From positions 5,515,501 to 5,579,500 of the forward strand of contig NZ_CP045298.1 of NCBI RefSeq assembly GCF_009363115.1: a stretch of DNA of 64,000 nucleotides, given 5' to 3'. Made by a program: the position numbers and the translations under genes. Origin of the DNA: Paenibacillus brasilensis (GTDB taxonomy: Bacteria; Bacillota; Bacilli; Paenibacillales; Paenibacillaceae). Positions 25,457-34,237 of this stretch are shown piece by piece; position 1 is the first letter of the stretch; every line of letters starts with the position of its first letter. A model generated the notes under the pieces. The model was given only the letters and a program-made list of their open reading frames with translations, did not search any database and was not told where the DNA came from.

Positions 25457-26328
25457 TAGTATTGACGCACCACCAAATCAATCAGTGTAAAAGCAAATAC
25501 GACCATGCTAAGCACACCGTTCATTGTAAAGAACGCCGTCTGCAAACGGCTCATATCTTTCGGAGAAAGGATATAATGCTCATAAAATAGAATAATGTAC
25601 GAAATAATCATACCTGCCAGATACCACCAGCTTAAATCTGCAACAAAGAAAAGGACAATAAATCCGATTGCCGTAATGACATGGAATGCCCGGGCAATGT
25701 TGAGTGCACCTGCTATACCAAAACGGGCAGGAATGGAATAAACACCCTCGTTCTGGTCAAAATCAATGTCCTGACAAGCATAAATAATATCAAAGCCAGC
25801 CGTCCAAAATGCAATTGTGAGATACAATACAAGAGCAGTCATATCCATCTGTCCCGTTACTGCAACCCACGCCCCCAGCGGCGCCAAACCAATCGTTAGG
25901 CCCAGTACAACATGACAAAGCCAAGTGAAACGCTTGGTATAAGAATAAAAAACAAGCATAAAAAAGGCCAGCGGGAACAGCTTGAACGCTAGCGGACTTA
26001 GCTTGAATGATGCCCAGAATAACAACAATAAACTGATGATAATGAAAATAACCACTTCGCTTGATTTGAGCAGCCCTGCCGGGATCGCTCGTCCTGCTGT
26101 ACGTGGGTTTTTCCCGTCAATGACACGGTCAATCATGCGATTGAAGCCAAAGGCCGCACTACGTGCGCCAACCATAGCCAGTAAAATCCACCCGATTTGC
26201 GGCCATGAGGGAAGGCTGCCTGTCACGACAACCGCCCCCAATACAGCCCCCATAAATGCAAATGGGAGCGCAAATAACGTATGTTCAATTTTAATCATTT
26301 CCAAAAAAATAGCAATTTTCTTAAACAT
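25456..26328 (-). CDS. UbiA-family prenyltransferase (MqnP-like)
   Basis: A membrane prenyltransferase of 290 residues with about eight to nine hydrophobic helices. The first aspartate-rich motif is in GFNRMIDRVIDGKNPRTAGR and the second in ACQDIDFDQNEGVYSIPARF. In this context it attaches the polyprenyl chain to the futalosine-derived naphthoate precursor. ATG at 26328 follows GGAGAG and overlaps the menG stop by 8 bases. Confidence 0.88.
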   Translation of the reverse strand: MFKKIAIFLEMIKIEHTLFALPFAFMGAVLGAVVVTGSLPSWPQIGWILLAMVGARSAAFGFNRMIDRVIDGKNPRTAGRAIPAGLLKSSEVVIFIIISLLLLFWASFKLSPLAFKLFPLAFFMLVFYSYTKRFTWLCHVVLGLTIGLAPLGAWVAVTGQMDMTALVLYLTIAFWTAGFDIIYACQDIDFDQNEGVYSIPARFGIAGALNIARAFHVITAIGFIVLFFVADLSWWYLAGMIISYIILFYEHYILSPKDMSRLQTAFFTMNGVLSMVVFAFTLIDLVVRQY

Positions 26329-27049
26329 GCTGACTCTCCTTGATTCCAATATGCAATGCCGCGATGCCTCCGGTGAGAGAATGAGCCTGTACATCCTTTA
26401 ATCCGATTTCACGGAAGATGTCGGCCAGCTCATCCCTTCCTGGAAAAAGCGCCAACGAATCAGGGAGCCATTTGTATTGCTCATAACGTTTGGCGAACAA
26501 TTTGCCGAGCATGGGCAAGATGTGTTGAAAATATGCGTAATAAATCCCCTTGAACGGCTGCCAGGTTGGCTTGGACAGTTCCAGACATACGACCTGTCCA
26601 CCAGGTTTGACGACTCGTTGCATTTCCTGTAGCACACGGCGCATATCTGGCACATTGCGCAGACCGAAACCAATCGTCGCATAATCGAATGAATTGTCTT
26701 CAAAAGGCAGTTCCATCGCGTTGCCCCGAACAAGCTTGATCTGCTTTTCCCGGAATTCTGATTTAATCTTGTGCTCACCTACATTAAGCATGTTTTGACT
26801 AAAATCCAATCCCACGATGTGACCACTTTCACTTGCACGCGCCATCGCAAGCGTCCAGTCACATGTCCCACAGCAAAGATCAATTGCCGTTTTCCCGTGC
26901 TGCATATTCATTTTTTTCATCGTAAATTTCCGCCAAGCCTTGTGTCTGCGAAAGCTCAGTATATCGTTCATCAAATCGTATTTACCTGCTATACTTTCAA
27001 ACACGCCATGAACGAATTGCTCTTTCGGCTTGGTGTCGCTGGTTCCCAT
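26321..27049 (-). CDS. menG: Demethylmenaquinone methyltransferase
   Basis: Last step of menaquinone synthesis: C-methylation with SAM. 242 residues of the UbiE/MenG family. FESIAGKYDLMNDILSFRRH at the N-terminus, motif I IDLCCGTCDWTLAMA and GFGLRNVPDMRRVL are typical. ATG at 27049 follows AGGTG; an in-frame GTG at 27058 overlaps that site. Between hepS and the UbiA-like gene. Confidence 0.95.
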   Translation of the reverse strand: MGTSDTKPKEQFVHGVFESIAGKYDLMNDILSFRRHKAWRKFTMKKMNMQHGKTAIDLCCGTCDWTLAMARASESGHIVGLDFSQNMLNVGEHKIKSEFREKQIKLVRGNAMELPFEDNSFDYATIGFGLRNVPDMRRVLQEMQRVVKPGGQVVCLELSKPTWQPFKGIYYAYFQHILPMLGKLFAKRYEQYKWLPDSLALFPGRDELADIFREIGLKDVQAHSLTGGIAALHIGIKESQHV

Positions 27050-27058
27050 GACGTTCAC

Positions 27059-27928
27059 CTAACCTTCCCTCACAACCGGGTGCGGACTATTCAGCAGCTT
27101 CAGGAAAGGTTCCAGCATGCGTCCAAATTCCTCGGTCCCCGTATTTTGATCATCAGACAGAATTTGCCGGATGTGCAGAACAGCCGTTCGAAGCTTGTCC
27201 ATTATCGCATCCTCGGCTTTGTATTTCTGAACAAGACTAAGCCATGCTTCCGTATCAATACCAGTCTCTGAAAGCAGCGCCAGCTCGCTCTGATCCCCGT
27301 TATTGTAAACATGCCAGAACATATATCCGAAACGGGACTTGTCCGGCTTTGCTCGCTTGTCCCATTCCTCCACCAGCGTATCACAGAGGGCAAATTCGTG
27401 GAGAAGCTGCTCCCAAACATCCCGATCCTGTTCTGCTACAAGTGAAGTCAACGATAAAAAAAGCTCCTTTTTAAAACGAACTATCTGGGATAAATACTGA
27501 GCCGCATCCAGGCGGAGGTGCTTCATCTCCCAATACAGGCTCATCTTACCGGCATTGACCTCACATACGGCATCACTCAGCTTTGAAATGATTGTAATTC
27601 GGCCTGCCAGTGCAAGCAATTGATAAAAACGGCTGCTAAAATAATCCCCAGCCAACACTTTCAGCTGCCTGGAACGCATCTCTTCCGGACTCCGAATTCC
27701 GGATAAAGTGTCGATCATGTCGTGCGTATCCAGCCCCATCTGCAGAAGCGAGGTGACCAATGCGTACAGCTCATCCTCGCTTGCATGCAGCTCCTGCATA
27801 TTCCGGTTCAAAAACACAAATAGCAAACGGGTACGGCTGTCAGGAAAAGCCGGCATTTCCGTATGTTGTTGAATCATGTCGTATTCCACATATTTCCTTG
27901 CTAATTGGGGTACGCGATACGCTTTCAT
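27059..27928 (-). CDS. hepS: Heptaprenyl diphosphate synthase component I
   Basis: Non-catalytic partner of HepT that sets chain length; 289 mostly helical residues. It matches the HEPPP synthase subunit 1 family by length, composition and place (hepS-menG-...-hepT). There is no DDxxD motif, as expected. ATG at 27928 follows GGAGG; longer in-frame starts lack a site. Confidence 0.85.
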   Translation of the reverse strand: MKAYRVPQLARKYVEYDMIQQHTEMPAFPDSRTRLLFVFLNRNMQELHASEDELYALVTSLLQMGLDTHDMIDTLSGIRSPEEMRSRQLKVLAGDYFSSRFYQLLALAGRITIISKLSDAVCEVNAGKMSLYWEMKHLRLDAAQYLSQIVRFKKELFLSLTSLVAEQDRDVWEQLLHEFALCDTLVEEWDKRAKPDKSRFGYMFWHVYNNGDQSELALLSETGIDTEAWLSLVQKYKAEDAIMDKLRTAVLHIRQILSDDQNTGTEEFGRMLEPFLKLLNSPHPVVREG

Positions 27929-28042
27929 CCTAAGCCTCCGAGCCATGACTTTCTGGTGTATCAAATAATTGCAATGCCTTATATTATATCACAATTTAAA
28001 ATGATTCGCGACTAAAGCACCGTAGGTCCAAAGGTAAAACTT

Positions 28043-28594
28043 CTAATCTGTGTATACACCGTCAAACCTCTTTTGCCACATGGGTGTAACTGTAATGCGG
28101 AAACAGGATTTCAGTTGCTCAGGTAATTCTGCGCCTTCCCGGCTCCTTAGCTGTTCCAGGGCTTCGTTCGTCCACTCATTCCGGCGTATATCGGATGCCA
28201 GTAGCAAATGGCGTTCACCCGACCATTCGTCCTGCGTCACCACCCGGAACAGCAATTGCCGTACATTTGTCGTTCCGTAAAAGCTAAAGGCAACAAGCTC
28301 CGCCATATTTTGATAAATCTCCAGCGGTGCAGTTTCTTCCTTTGACAGCCTTACATCTAGGGTCAGGACTGAATGTTCCCAGCTTACGCTGGCAATCGGT
28401 GTTGTCAAGGGAAGCTCCTTGAGCGTATCCACCAGATTGTCATCGGTCAGCAGCACTCGCTGCTGAGGCGATATCGCCGCCTGGGTCTCACGGACAGCTG
28501 CGGTTCCCGAATCCAGTGCCTGTAAGAACGGCAGCAATACAGCTGCCGCAGCGGTTATGAGAATCGAGCTGGCGAGTACAATCCAAGGTTTCAT
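28043..28594 (-). CDS. Membrane-anchored protein of unknown function
   Basis: A 183-residue protein with an N-terminal signal anchor (about residues 5-26) and an extracytoplasmic domain of mixed alpha/beta character, including VSWEHSVLTLDVRL and FRVVTQDEW. No family recognised. It lies between mtrB and hepS, where B. subtilis has nothing comparable, and reads in the same direction. Confidence 0.65.
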   Translation of the reverse strand: MKPWIVLASSILITAAAAVLLPFLQALDSGTAAVRETQAAISPQQRVLLTDDNLVDTLKELPLTTPIASVSWEHSVLTLDVRLSKEETAPLEIYQNMAELVAFSFYGTTNVRQLLFRVVTQDEWSGERHLLLASDIRRNEWTNEALEQLRSREGAELPEQLKSCFRITVTPMWQKRFDGVYTD

Positions 28595-28663
28595 CCGAGC
28601 CTCCCCTGACCCCTACCCCATAATGTGGGCTTGCTATGGTAAAGGTCCTCACTCTCATTGTAC

Positions 28664-28690
28664 AACAAAAAAAAGCAGGCTATGCCTGCA
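28664..28690 (-). terminator. Terminator after mtrB
   Basis: On the minus strand GCAGGCataGCCTGC followed by eight T, directly after the mtrB stop. Confidence 0.88.
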
Positions 28691-28692
28691 TT

Positions 28693-28923
28693 TTAATCCT
28701 CTGTATCCACAACTCCGTGTTTGGTCATAACTACGGCTTTACCGCGAATTTTAATAGCAGAGGTGTGATCCGTAAACTGAACGATTAGCACCTCACCCTT
28801 GTCCAGTTTTTCTGAATGATGCAAGCGTGTATCTTGACCTCTAGTTAGACCAAAAACCTGACACCCGTTACTTTTTGCTTTTATTACGACGTACTCACTG
28901 CTACCCGTCACGTTATCTTCCAT
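28693..28923 (-). CDS. mtrB: Transcription attenuation protein TRAP
   Basis: Tryptophan-activated RNA-binding protein that forms an 11-subunit ring. 76 residues, aligning end to end with B. subtilis MtrB. GLTRG.DT, HHSEKLDKGEV and HTSAIK.RG are conserved. The RNA-contacting Lys37, Lys56 and Arg58 of B. subtilis correspond to K39, K58 and R60 here. ATG at 28923 follows GGGGGGA. Next to hbs as in Bacillus, but folE (mtrA), which normally precedes mtrB, is missing. Its target site is in the trp leader at 18627-18686. Confidence 0.95.
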   Translation of the reverse strand: MEDNVTGSSEYVVIKAKSNGCQVFGLTRGQDTRLHHSEKLDKGEVLIVQFTDHTSAIKIRGKAVVMTKHGVVDTED

Positions 28924-29080
28924 TTCTTTTCCCCCCTGAGAGCCGAAGCTATACTTTTTATGATGGAGATTTGAGCTTGTTTTGTCAACCACATGCTTCC
29001 GGCTTTACCTGCAACAATTAGCGTGTCGCGAGCCATACTATCCGTGCAACCTTATATGTTTACGAAAGGAGCCAAATCAG

Positions 29081-29254
29081 ATGAAAAACTATCGTCCCGC
29101 CAAGCTTAATCCTGCCCAAATCGAGCGACTCCAGCAGCTGGAGCATGAATTTGCCGAGCTGACAGGTGAGCCACTAATCCTGATCGCTTATGCCTCGCGG
29201 AACGATAAAATAGCTTCCTCTTCTTCTGTCCAAAGTACCTCTACCCTAGTGTAA
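29081..29254 (+). CDS. Small protein of unknown function, 57 residues
   Basis: ATG at 29081 is preceded by AAAGGAG at 9 bases, a convincing ribosome binding site. The sequence is hydrophilic and helical (NPAQIERLQQLEHEFAELTG), then a hydrophobic LILIAYA and a Ser-rich tail. It is a lone plus-strand gene between mtrB and hbs. The folE gene found here in B. subtilis is absent. No family is recognised. Confidence 0.6.
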   Translation: MKNYRPAKLNPAQIERLQQLEHEFAELTGEPLILIAYASRNDKIASSSSVQSTSTLV

Positions 29255-29284
29255 TCTATCCCGTAGCAAACAGGACAAAAAGAA

Positions 29285-29312
29285 AAGGCCGTGAATCAAA
29301 TTCACGGTCTTT
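29285..29312 (-). terminator. Terminator after hbs
   Basis: On the minus strand GACCGTGAATttGATTCACGGCC followed by TTTTCTTTTTG. It also lies beyond the small plus-strand gene and could act in both directions. Confidence 0.85.
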
Positions 29313-29340
29313 CCAGCGCAATGGGAATATGTAAGAAATC

Positions 29341-29613
29341 TTATTTGATTCCGTCCTTGAGCGCTTTACCCGGTTTAAATGCCGGAATTTTGCTCGCAGG
29401 GATTTCGATTTCTTCTCCTGTTTGCGGGTTACGTCCTTTGCGTGCGGAACGTTCACGAACCTCAAAGTTACCAAAACCTACCAGCTGCACCTTATCTCCG
29501 CTTTGCAGCGCTCCGGAGATCGCCTCAAAAACAGCGTCAATGGCTTTGGTTACGTCCTTTTTGGACAACTCGGTGCTTTCAGAAACCTGATTGATCAAAT
29601 CCGTTTTATTCAA
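29341..29613 (-). CDS. hbs: DNA-binding protein HU
   Basis: Histone-like nucleoid protein, 90 residues. NKTDLINQVSESTELSKKDV, the motif GFGNFEVRERSARKGRNPQT with the DNA-minor-groove proline, and PAFKPGKALKD are diagnostic. The start is probably TTG at 29613 (MNKTDL), 7 bases after AGGAGGTG; an in-frame GTG upstream lies within the ribosome binding site. Abundant proteins rarely use TTG, so this is unusual. Confidence 0.95.
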   Translation of the reverse strand: MNKTDLINQVSESTELSKKDVTKAIDAVFEAISGALQSGDKVQLVGFGNFEVRERSARKGRNPQTGEEIEIPASKIPAFKPGKALKDGIK

Positions 29614-29622
29614 AATATTCAC

Positions 29623-29861
29623 CTCCTAATTCAAGTGTAGTCCAGCATTAAGGTTATCGGTGCTGTAGACCCGATACGAAGTCGCCTGTATAAAATAACC
29701 CGGGCGGCATACTGCCTTCCATAATGTTATCATCTGTTTCCGTTTCGTCGTTAAATATACATAGAATATACCTAACCTCCGCAATATAGGCCGAAACTGG
29801 CGTTATATGGCACCCTTCTTGCGTGGAACAAAGTTTATAGTAATACAGTCCACAGACAATT
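29623..29861. other. hbs upstream region
   Basis: Contains the hbs leader and presumably its promoter, which I could not fix: candidate elements such as TTGCGG and TATATT are poorly spaced. No other gene or clear hairpin seen. Confidence 0.4.
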
Positions 29862-30848
29862 TCAAGTACGGCGACGGTTTAACACGTAAAAAGTAACAGC
29901 CAGCGCAAGCACCAGCACTACGCCTTTGACGATATCATGAACGAAATATTGCACATTCATCATCGTCAATCCATTAACCAGCACCCCGATCAGTACCGCG
30001 CCAATAAAAGTACCGATGACATTGGGTTTGCCGGCTCCAAAGACCGAAAAACCAACGAAAACAGCAGCGACGGCCTCCATAAGTAATGGAGAGCCTGCGT
30101 CAATTTGACCAGAGCCTACACGGGAAGCATACAATATACCAGCTATCGCCGCAAACACGCCCGAAGCCACGTAAGCAAGTGTGCGGACTTTTTTTACCCG
30201 TATGCCAGACAAACGAGCGGCTTCCTCATTGCCTCCAGTAACATACATTTGACGCCCATGCTTTGTGTAAGTCAGGAAAGTATGCACCACCGCTACGGCC
30301 AGCAGCAGCAAAATAACTGAAATCGGGATACCCAGCCATTTACCTTGTCCCAACAGAAGAAATGCAGGAGATATCTCTCCTGACGCCTTGCTGCCATCAG
30401 GAAACTGCATATGATTGTAAATGGTGTAGCCTTGTGCGTATGTTTTATGAATCCCACTTACAATATACATGATTGCGAGGGTTGCCAGCAAATCGGGAAT
30501 ACGTAATTTGATGATCAGCAATGAATTTAATAGTCCAACCAAAGCTCCGACAGCCAAAGATACGATGATGACCACCGCAACAGGCTGTTCATACCAAACC
30601 ATCAACGAAGCTGAAACTACTGTCGTCAAAGATACCGTAGCTCCAACCGACAGGTCAAAACCGTCCACGATCAGTGACAACGTCACACCAATTGCGACAA
30701 AAGTTACGATAGCAATCGAACCAAGAATGTCCATTAAGTTATCGTACGTCCAGAAATAAGGTAATGTGGCTGAAAAAAAGGCCAGCACACCAATAATTAC
30801 AACGATAGCCCCGTAACGAAATGAGACGTTTAACCATTTTTCCTTCAT
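29862..30848 (-). CDS. Sugar ABC transporter permease (RbsC type)
   Basis: Inner-membrane permease of 328 residues with 8-10 hydrophobic segments, of the BPD_transp_2 family used for ribose, galactose and related sugars. Typical stretches are LSLIVDGFDLSVGATVSL and VYFVGFSVFGAGKPN-like AAVFVGFSVFGAGKP. ATG at 30848 overlaps the ATPase stop by 4 bases. The substrate is not determined. Confidence 0.88.
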   Translation of the reverse strand: MKEKWLNVSFRYGAIVVIIGVLAFFSATLPYFWTYDNLMDILGSIAIVTFVAIGVTLSLIVDGFDLSVGATVSLTTVVSASLMVWYEQPVAVVIIVSLAVGALVGLLNSLLIIKLRIPDLLATLAIMYIVSGIHKTYAQGYTIYNHMQFPDGSKASGEISPAFLLLGQGKWLGIPISVILLLLAVAVVHTFLTYTKHGRQMYVTGGNEEAARLSGIRVKKVRTLAYVASGVFAAIAGILYASRVGSGQIDAGSPLLMEAVAAVFVGFSVFGAGKPNVIGTFIGAVLIGVLVNGLTMMNVQYFVHDIVKGVVLVLALAVTFYVLNRRRT

Positions 30849-32362
30849 GAATGCACCTCTTCACCGCCGCTGGCATATAACAGAAGTTGCTCCTGTTCCA
30901 CTTCGCCCCGTGCAAATTCCTTAATTATTTTGCCATCATACATCACTGCAATCCGATCCCCAATGCCGATCCCTTCAGCAAATTCACAGGTGAGATAAAT
31001 GATCGCTTTTCCTTGTGCCGCCAATTCACCAATGATACGGAAAATATCACTTTTTGCCCCGATATCCACACCTTTGGTCGGCTCGTCAAAAACAAACACA
31101 TCCGCCCCGGAATGCAGCCATTTCCCAATTGCTACCTTTTGCTGATTCCCGCCGCTCAAATATTTAACATTTTGACGCAGAGATGATGTCTTAATGCCAA
31201 GAGATGCGACGACCTTATTACCGTTAGCACGTTCTTTGGGTCGACTGATGAAACCAAGAACACTCAGCTGGCCCAAGAGCGGGAGACTAAGGTTTCGTTC
31301 AACGTTCTCCTCTATTAGTACCCCCTGCTTCCGCCGCTCCTCGGGTATAGACACAATCCCTTGCACGACCGCATCCGCAGGCTCTCTCAAACGAATGGAG
31401 CGGCCTTTAAAGACCAGTTCACCCCGATCGGGCTTGTCTGCCCCTGTAAGAAGCCGTGACAGTTCCGTCTTGCCTGCACCAACCAATCCCACAATAGACA
31501 AAACTTCTCCACGTCTGACCTGCAAATCTACGCCGTGAACTCGTAAACCCTTGCGCAGCCCTCTCGCTTCCAAAATTGCTTCCCCAATAGGAACCTCTGT
31601 TTTCGGAAACTCCTCTTCAAATGTTTTCCCAAGCATATACGTAACAATGTCGCCTACACTTAAATCAGAGGCAGGACCCGTGAACACACGCTCACCGTCA
31701 CGCATCACCGTAACACGGTCACTATGCTCAATGACCTCCGGCAGCCGATGTGTGATAAGGATGCATGCAACCCCCTCGTCCTTGAGGGTATGGATCGTAC
31801 GGAACAAGCGCCGCGTTTCTTCCTCGCTGAGCGGCGCTGTAGGCTCATCAAAAATGATCGTCTTCGCTTGCTGTGTCAAAATACGTGCGATAAGTACAAG
31901 CTGCTTCTCTGCCAACGTTAATTCAGACACATATTGTCTTACATCAATATCAGCCCCCAGCCGTACCAAGGCCTCACGAGCTCGTCTGCGCATAGAACCC
32001 GGCATGGCCCACCATCGTCCTTCAGGTGCTGACAAATCGTCTAAAATAATGTTCTCACCGACGCTTAACTGAGGTACAAGCGCCGAATCGACCTCCTGAT
32101 ATACACAGTGAATTCCGGCTCTTTTGGCCTCCCACGGTGAGCTAATGCTCAGTTCCTCGCCACCGGCTACGATGGCTCCCTGATCCGAACGATATGCGCC
32201 GGACAAAATTTTCATCAACGTGCTTTTGCCTGCCCCGTTAGCACCCAACAGCGCATGAATTTCGCCGCCATGTACTGTAAAATCCACGGCTCGCAGGGCG
32301 TCCACACCAGCAAACCGCTTGCTGATTTTCCTCATCTCCAGTGTATATGCTTGTGAACTCAT
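30845..32362 (-). CDS. Sugar ABC transporter ATP-binding protein (RbsA type, two domains)
   Basis: A 505-residue ATPase with duplicated ABC domains. Domain 1 has Walker A GANGAGKST and Walker B IIFDEPTAPL; its signature is degenerate (VSELTLAEKQ). Domain 2 has Walker A-like GLVGAGKTE, signature YLSGGNQQK and VFVFDEPTKGVDIGA. This is the RbsA/MglA architecture. The ATG at 32362 lies 12 bases after GAGGGGG, whereas an out-of-frame ATG lies at better spacing (see findings). Couples to the permease gene by an ATGA overlap. Confidence 0.9.
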   Translation of the reverse strand: MSSQAYTLEMRKISKRFAGVDALRAVDFTVHGGEIHALLGANGAGKSTLMKILSGAYRSDQGAIVAGGEELSISSPWEAKRAGIHCVYQEVDSALVPQLSVGENIILDDLSAPEGRWWAMPGSMRRRAREALVRLGADIDVRQYVSELTLAEKQLVLIARILTQQAKTIIFDEPTAPLSEEETRRLFRTIHTLKDEGVACILITHRLPEVIEHSDRVTVMRDGERVFTGPASDLSVGDIVTYMLGKTFEEEFPKTEVPIGEAILEARGLRKGLRVHGVDLQVRRGEVLSIVGLVGAGKTELSRLLTGADKPDRGELVFKGRSIRLREPADAVVQGIVSIPEERRKQGVLIEENVERNLSLPLLGQLSVLGFISRPKERANGNKVVASLGIKTSSLRQNVKYLSGGNQQKVAIGKWLHSGADVFVFDEPTKGVDIGAKSDIFRIIGELAAQGKAIIYLTCEFAEGIGIGDRIAVMYDGKIIKEFARGEVEQEQLLLYASGGEEVHS

Positions 32363-32395
32363 TACTCATAGTAACCCCCTCGGCTTGCTTATGAT

Positions 32396-32415
32396 AAAAG
32401 CGCGCCGAAGCGCGC
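32396..32415 (-). terminator. GC-rich hairpin between binding-protein and ATPase genes
   Basis: On the minus strand GCGCGC-ttcg-GCGCGC followed by four T. It is likely a partial terminator or 3' stabiliser that gives more binding protein than ATPase and permease. Confidence 0.6.
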
Positions 32416-32435
32416 CTGTGCATGATGCGTACATT

Positions 32436-33551
32436 TTATTTGGATGTTTCATATTCCTTCATCCAATCCTTATAGCCTTGCTCGCTTTGGCCCCATCCCT
32501 TCACATATTGAGACAGCTCGGATGTGGAAATTTGCTTATCTGGCAGTGCTTCGCGTTGCACATATACAGCCTTCAATACCACCTTCTCCTCCGGGTTATC
32601 CCCATGCAGCTTCTGATATGCATAGCGCACTTGTACGCGCCCGATATCTGTTGGGTCTACGGCCGCCGAAGCCACCCAAGGGTTTTTCGGGTCCTGAATC
32701 ATTTGCAAGTCCTCGTCGCTCATATCAATACCATAGACTTTAATTTCCGTACGTCCCGCTTGTTGGATAGCGCGGGCTGCACCCTTGGCGAATTCATCCC
32801 AGGCGGCCCAGACAGCTGTAATTTCGCCCTTAGGATATTGCTTCAACACAGCCTCCATCTTCGCTTGTGTATCCAAAGCAGGATTCTGCGCAGAACCAAA
32901 AGTCGCAATTTCTTTTATATCCGGATTAGATTTCAAAAATGCATCGTAAGCAACCTGACGACGTTCCATCGGTGCAAATCCGGCAACCCATACTTTTACG
33001 ATGTTGCCTTTGCCGCCAATATCCTTTTTCATTTGCTCCAGCGTTAGCTCAGCCATGTTTTGATCATCCTGCGAGAGCACTACCGCGCCCGGAACGTTGA
33101 CGTCAGCATCGAACACGATAACCGGAATATTGCGGGAAATTGCTTTTTTCAGTCCTGTCTCCAGCAACGCATCACCATGATCGGTTAAAATCACATCAAA
33201 CTGCTGGTTAATTGCGCTATCAAGCAAGGAGGCCATTTTAGCCTTATCGTTATCTGCTACAAACTTAGTCAGCGTTCCACCAAATTTCTTAACTTCCTCT
33301 TCCACACCTTGAACATACTGCTGGGAAAATGTGCCTGTGTTAAACTCCATGATCAGCGCAACACGTTTACCTTTTAGATTTGAGCTACCCGTTTTTCCCT
33401 CTGCTGTATTCGATCCCGCAGTGCTTGTCCCTTGAGCGCCGCTCTCTGTTTTCGGCCCGCCACATGCAGTGACCAGCAGAACCAGCACCAGCAGCATGAT
33501 GGCCCCCAGCCCTAGCCTTTTGTTTCTTTGGAGCTCTTTTCGGATATTCAT
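32436..33551 (-). CDS. Sugar-binding lipoprotein of an ABC importer (RbsB type)
   Basis: A 371-residue substrate-binding protein. The N-terminal signal ends in a lipobox (LLVTAC), so it is a membrane-anchored lipoprotein, with a Gly/Ser/Thr linker. Then follows a periplasmic-binding type I fold (KGKRVALIMEFNTGTFSQQY, DADVNVPGAVVLSQDDQN, VYGIDMSDEDLQMI). ATG at 33551 follows GAGGGGG. First gene of the importer operon; no kinase or regulator is adjacent, so the sugar is not inferred. Confidence 0.9.
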   Translation of the reverse strand: MNIRKELQRNKRLGLGAIMLLVLVLLVTACGGPKTESGAQGTSTAGSNTAEGKTGSSNLKGKRVALIMEFNTGTFSQQYVQGVEEEVKKFGGTLTKFVADNDKAKMASLLDSAINQQFDVILTDHGDALLETGLKKAISRNIPVIVFDADVNVPGAVVLSQDDQNMAELTLEQMKKDIGGKGNIVKVWVAGFAPMERRQVAYDAFLKSNPDIKEIATFGSAQNPALDTQAKMEAVLKQYPKGEITAVWAAWDEFAKGAARAIQQAGRTEIKVYGIDMSDEDLQMIQDPKNPWVASAAVDPTDIGRVQVRYAYQKLHGDNPEEKVVLKAVYVQREALPDKQISTSELSQYVKGWGQSEQGYKDWMKEYETSK

Positions 33552-33666
33552 GATTTCATTTCCCCCTCGTTCAATCCACAAAATGATTCAAATTTGATAC
33601 TTAATATATCGCGTTAAACCAAGTATGTAAATAGGTTTTGTTAATATAAAAATATTTTCCGAATTT

Positions 33667-33717
33667 ATACGACAAAATACGACAATTTTATAAGAAAAAT
33701 AACTTAGATTCCGACAA
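33667..33717 (-). promoter_or_regulatory. TTGTCG direct repeats upstream of the ABC operon
   Basis: TTGTCGTAT occurs twice with exact 10-base spacing (33677-33685 and 33667-33675). A third TTGTCG is at 33712-33717, about three helical turns away. Phased direct repeats are typical of response-regulator or AraC-type binding sites; the protein is unknown. Confidence 0.35.
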
Positions 33718-34131
33718 AATAAAGTATTAGCCGGCTTGTTTAGGGCCCTTCTTCCCCCAATTCAAAACAGAAAAAATTAAACAACCGTTTCCTGATTGAA
33801 TACCAGTTGCTGCTTAAAGGCTATCCCGGAGATACAGACCTCCTTGTCATTTTTAGCTTCGATTTTCCTATTCGCTACAAACAAATTCATCTTTCTGTAT
33901 GCAAGCGCATATTTCCTAGAGTTGAAGTATTCTTGCCGGTTGACGATTCTGCACACAAAGTATTTGAATACTTGGGGTGGCCTGTCGAGTGTCAGAACTA
34001 CGCTGTCAATCAATAGTCAGTCAAATCGCTGCATGATCGCTCCAGAAAAAAATCGTTTATTGCAGATTTAATTACAAGTGTATCGTTGCAATAGAAACTA
34101 CATTCCGTTAACGAGAAATGTACGCTCAATA
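33718..34131. other. Non-coding stretch upstream of the ABC operon
   Basis: AT-rich. Both strands show overlapping open frames of 69-91 codons (33777-34071) without ribosome binding sites or a recognisable family. They might be a decayed gene remnant, but I cannot support a gene. Confidence 0.3.
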
Positions 34132-34181
34132 AAACAGCGGCAGCCTAGGACTTTATTTCTCGTCCGTAGCTGCCGCTGTTT
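34127..34181 (-). terminator. Terminator after spoIVA (bidirectional stem)
   Basis: AAACAGCGGCAGC (34132-34144) and GCTGCCGCTGTTT (34169-34181) form a 13-bp perfect stem with a 24-base loop. On the minus strand it is followed by TTTTATT. Confidence 0.8.
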
Positions 34182-34237
34182 CGTTTTGTGAGTTAGTCTA
34201 ATACTTTATTTACTTGCACTTTTTCATTGGATTACGC

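Noticed and set aside
33777..34071. Overlapping frames on both strands upstream of the sugar importer
   Set aside because: Weak TTG starts, no ribosome binding sites, stops just upstream; perhaps a gene remnant, but not supportable.
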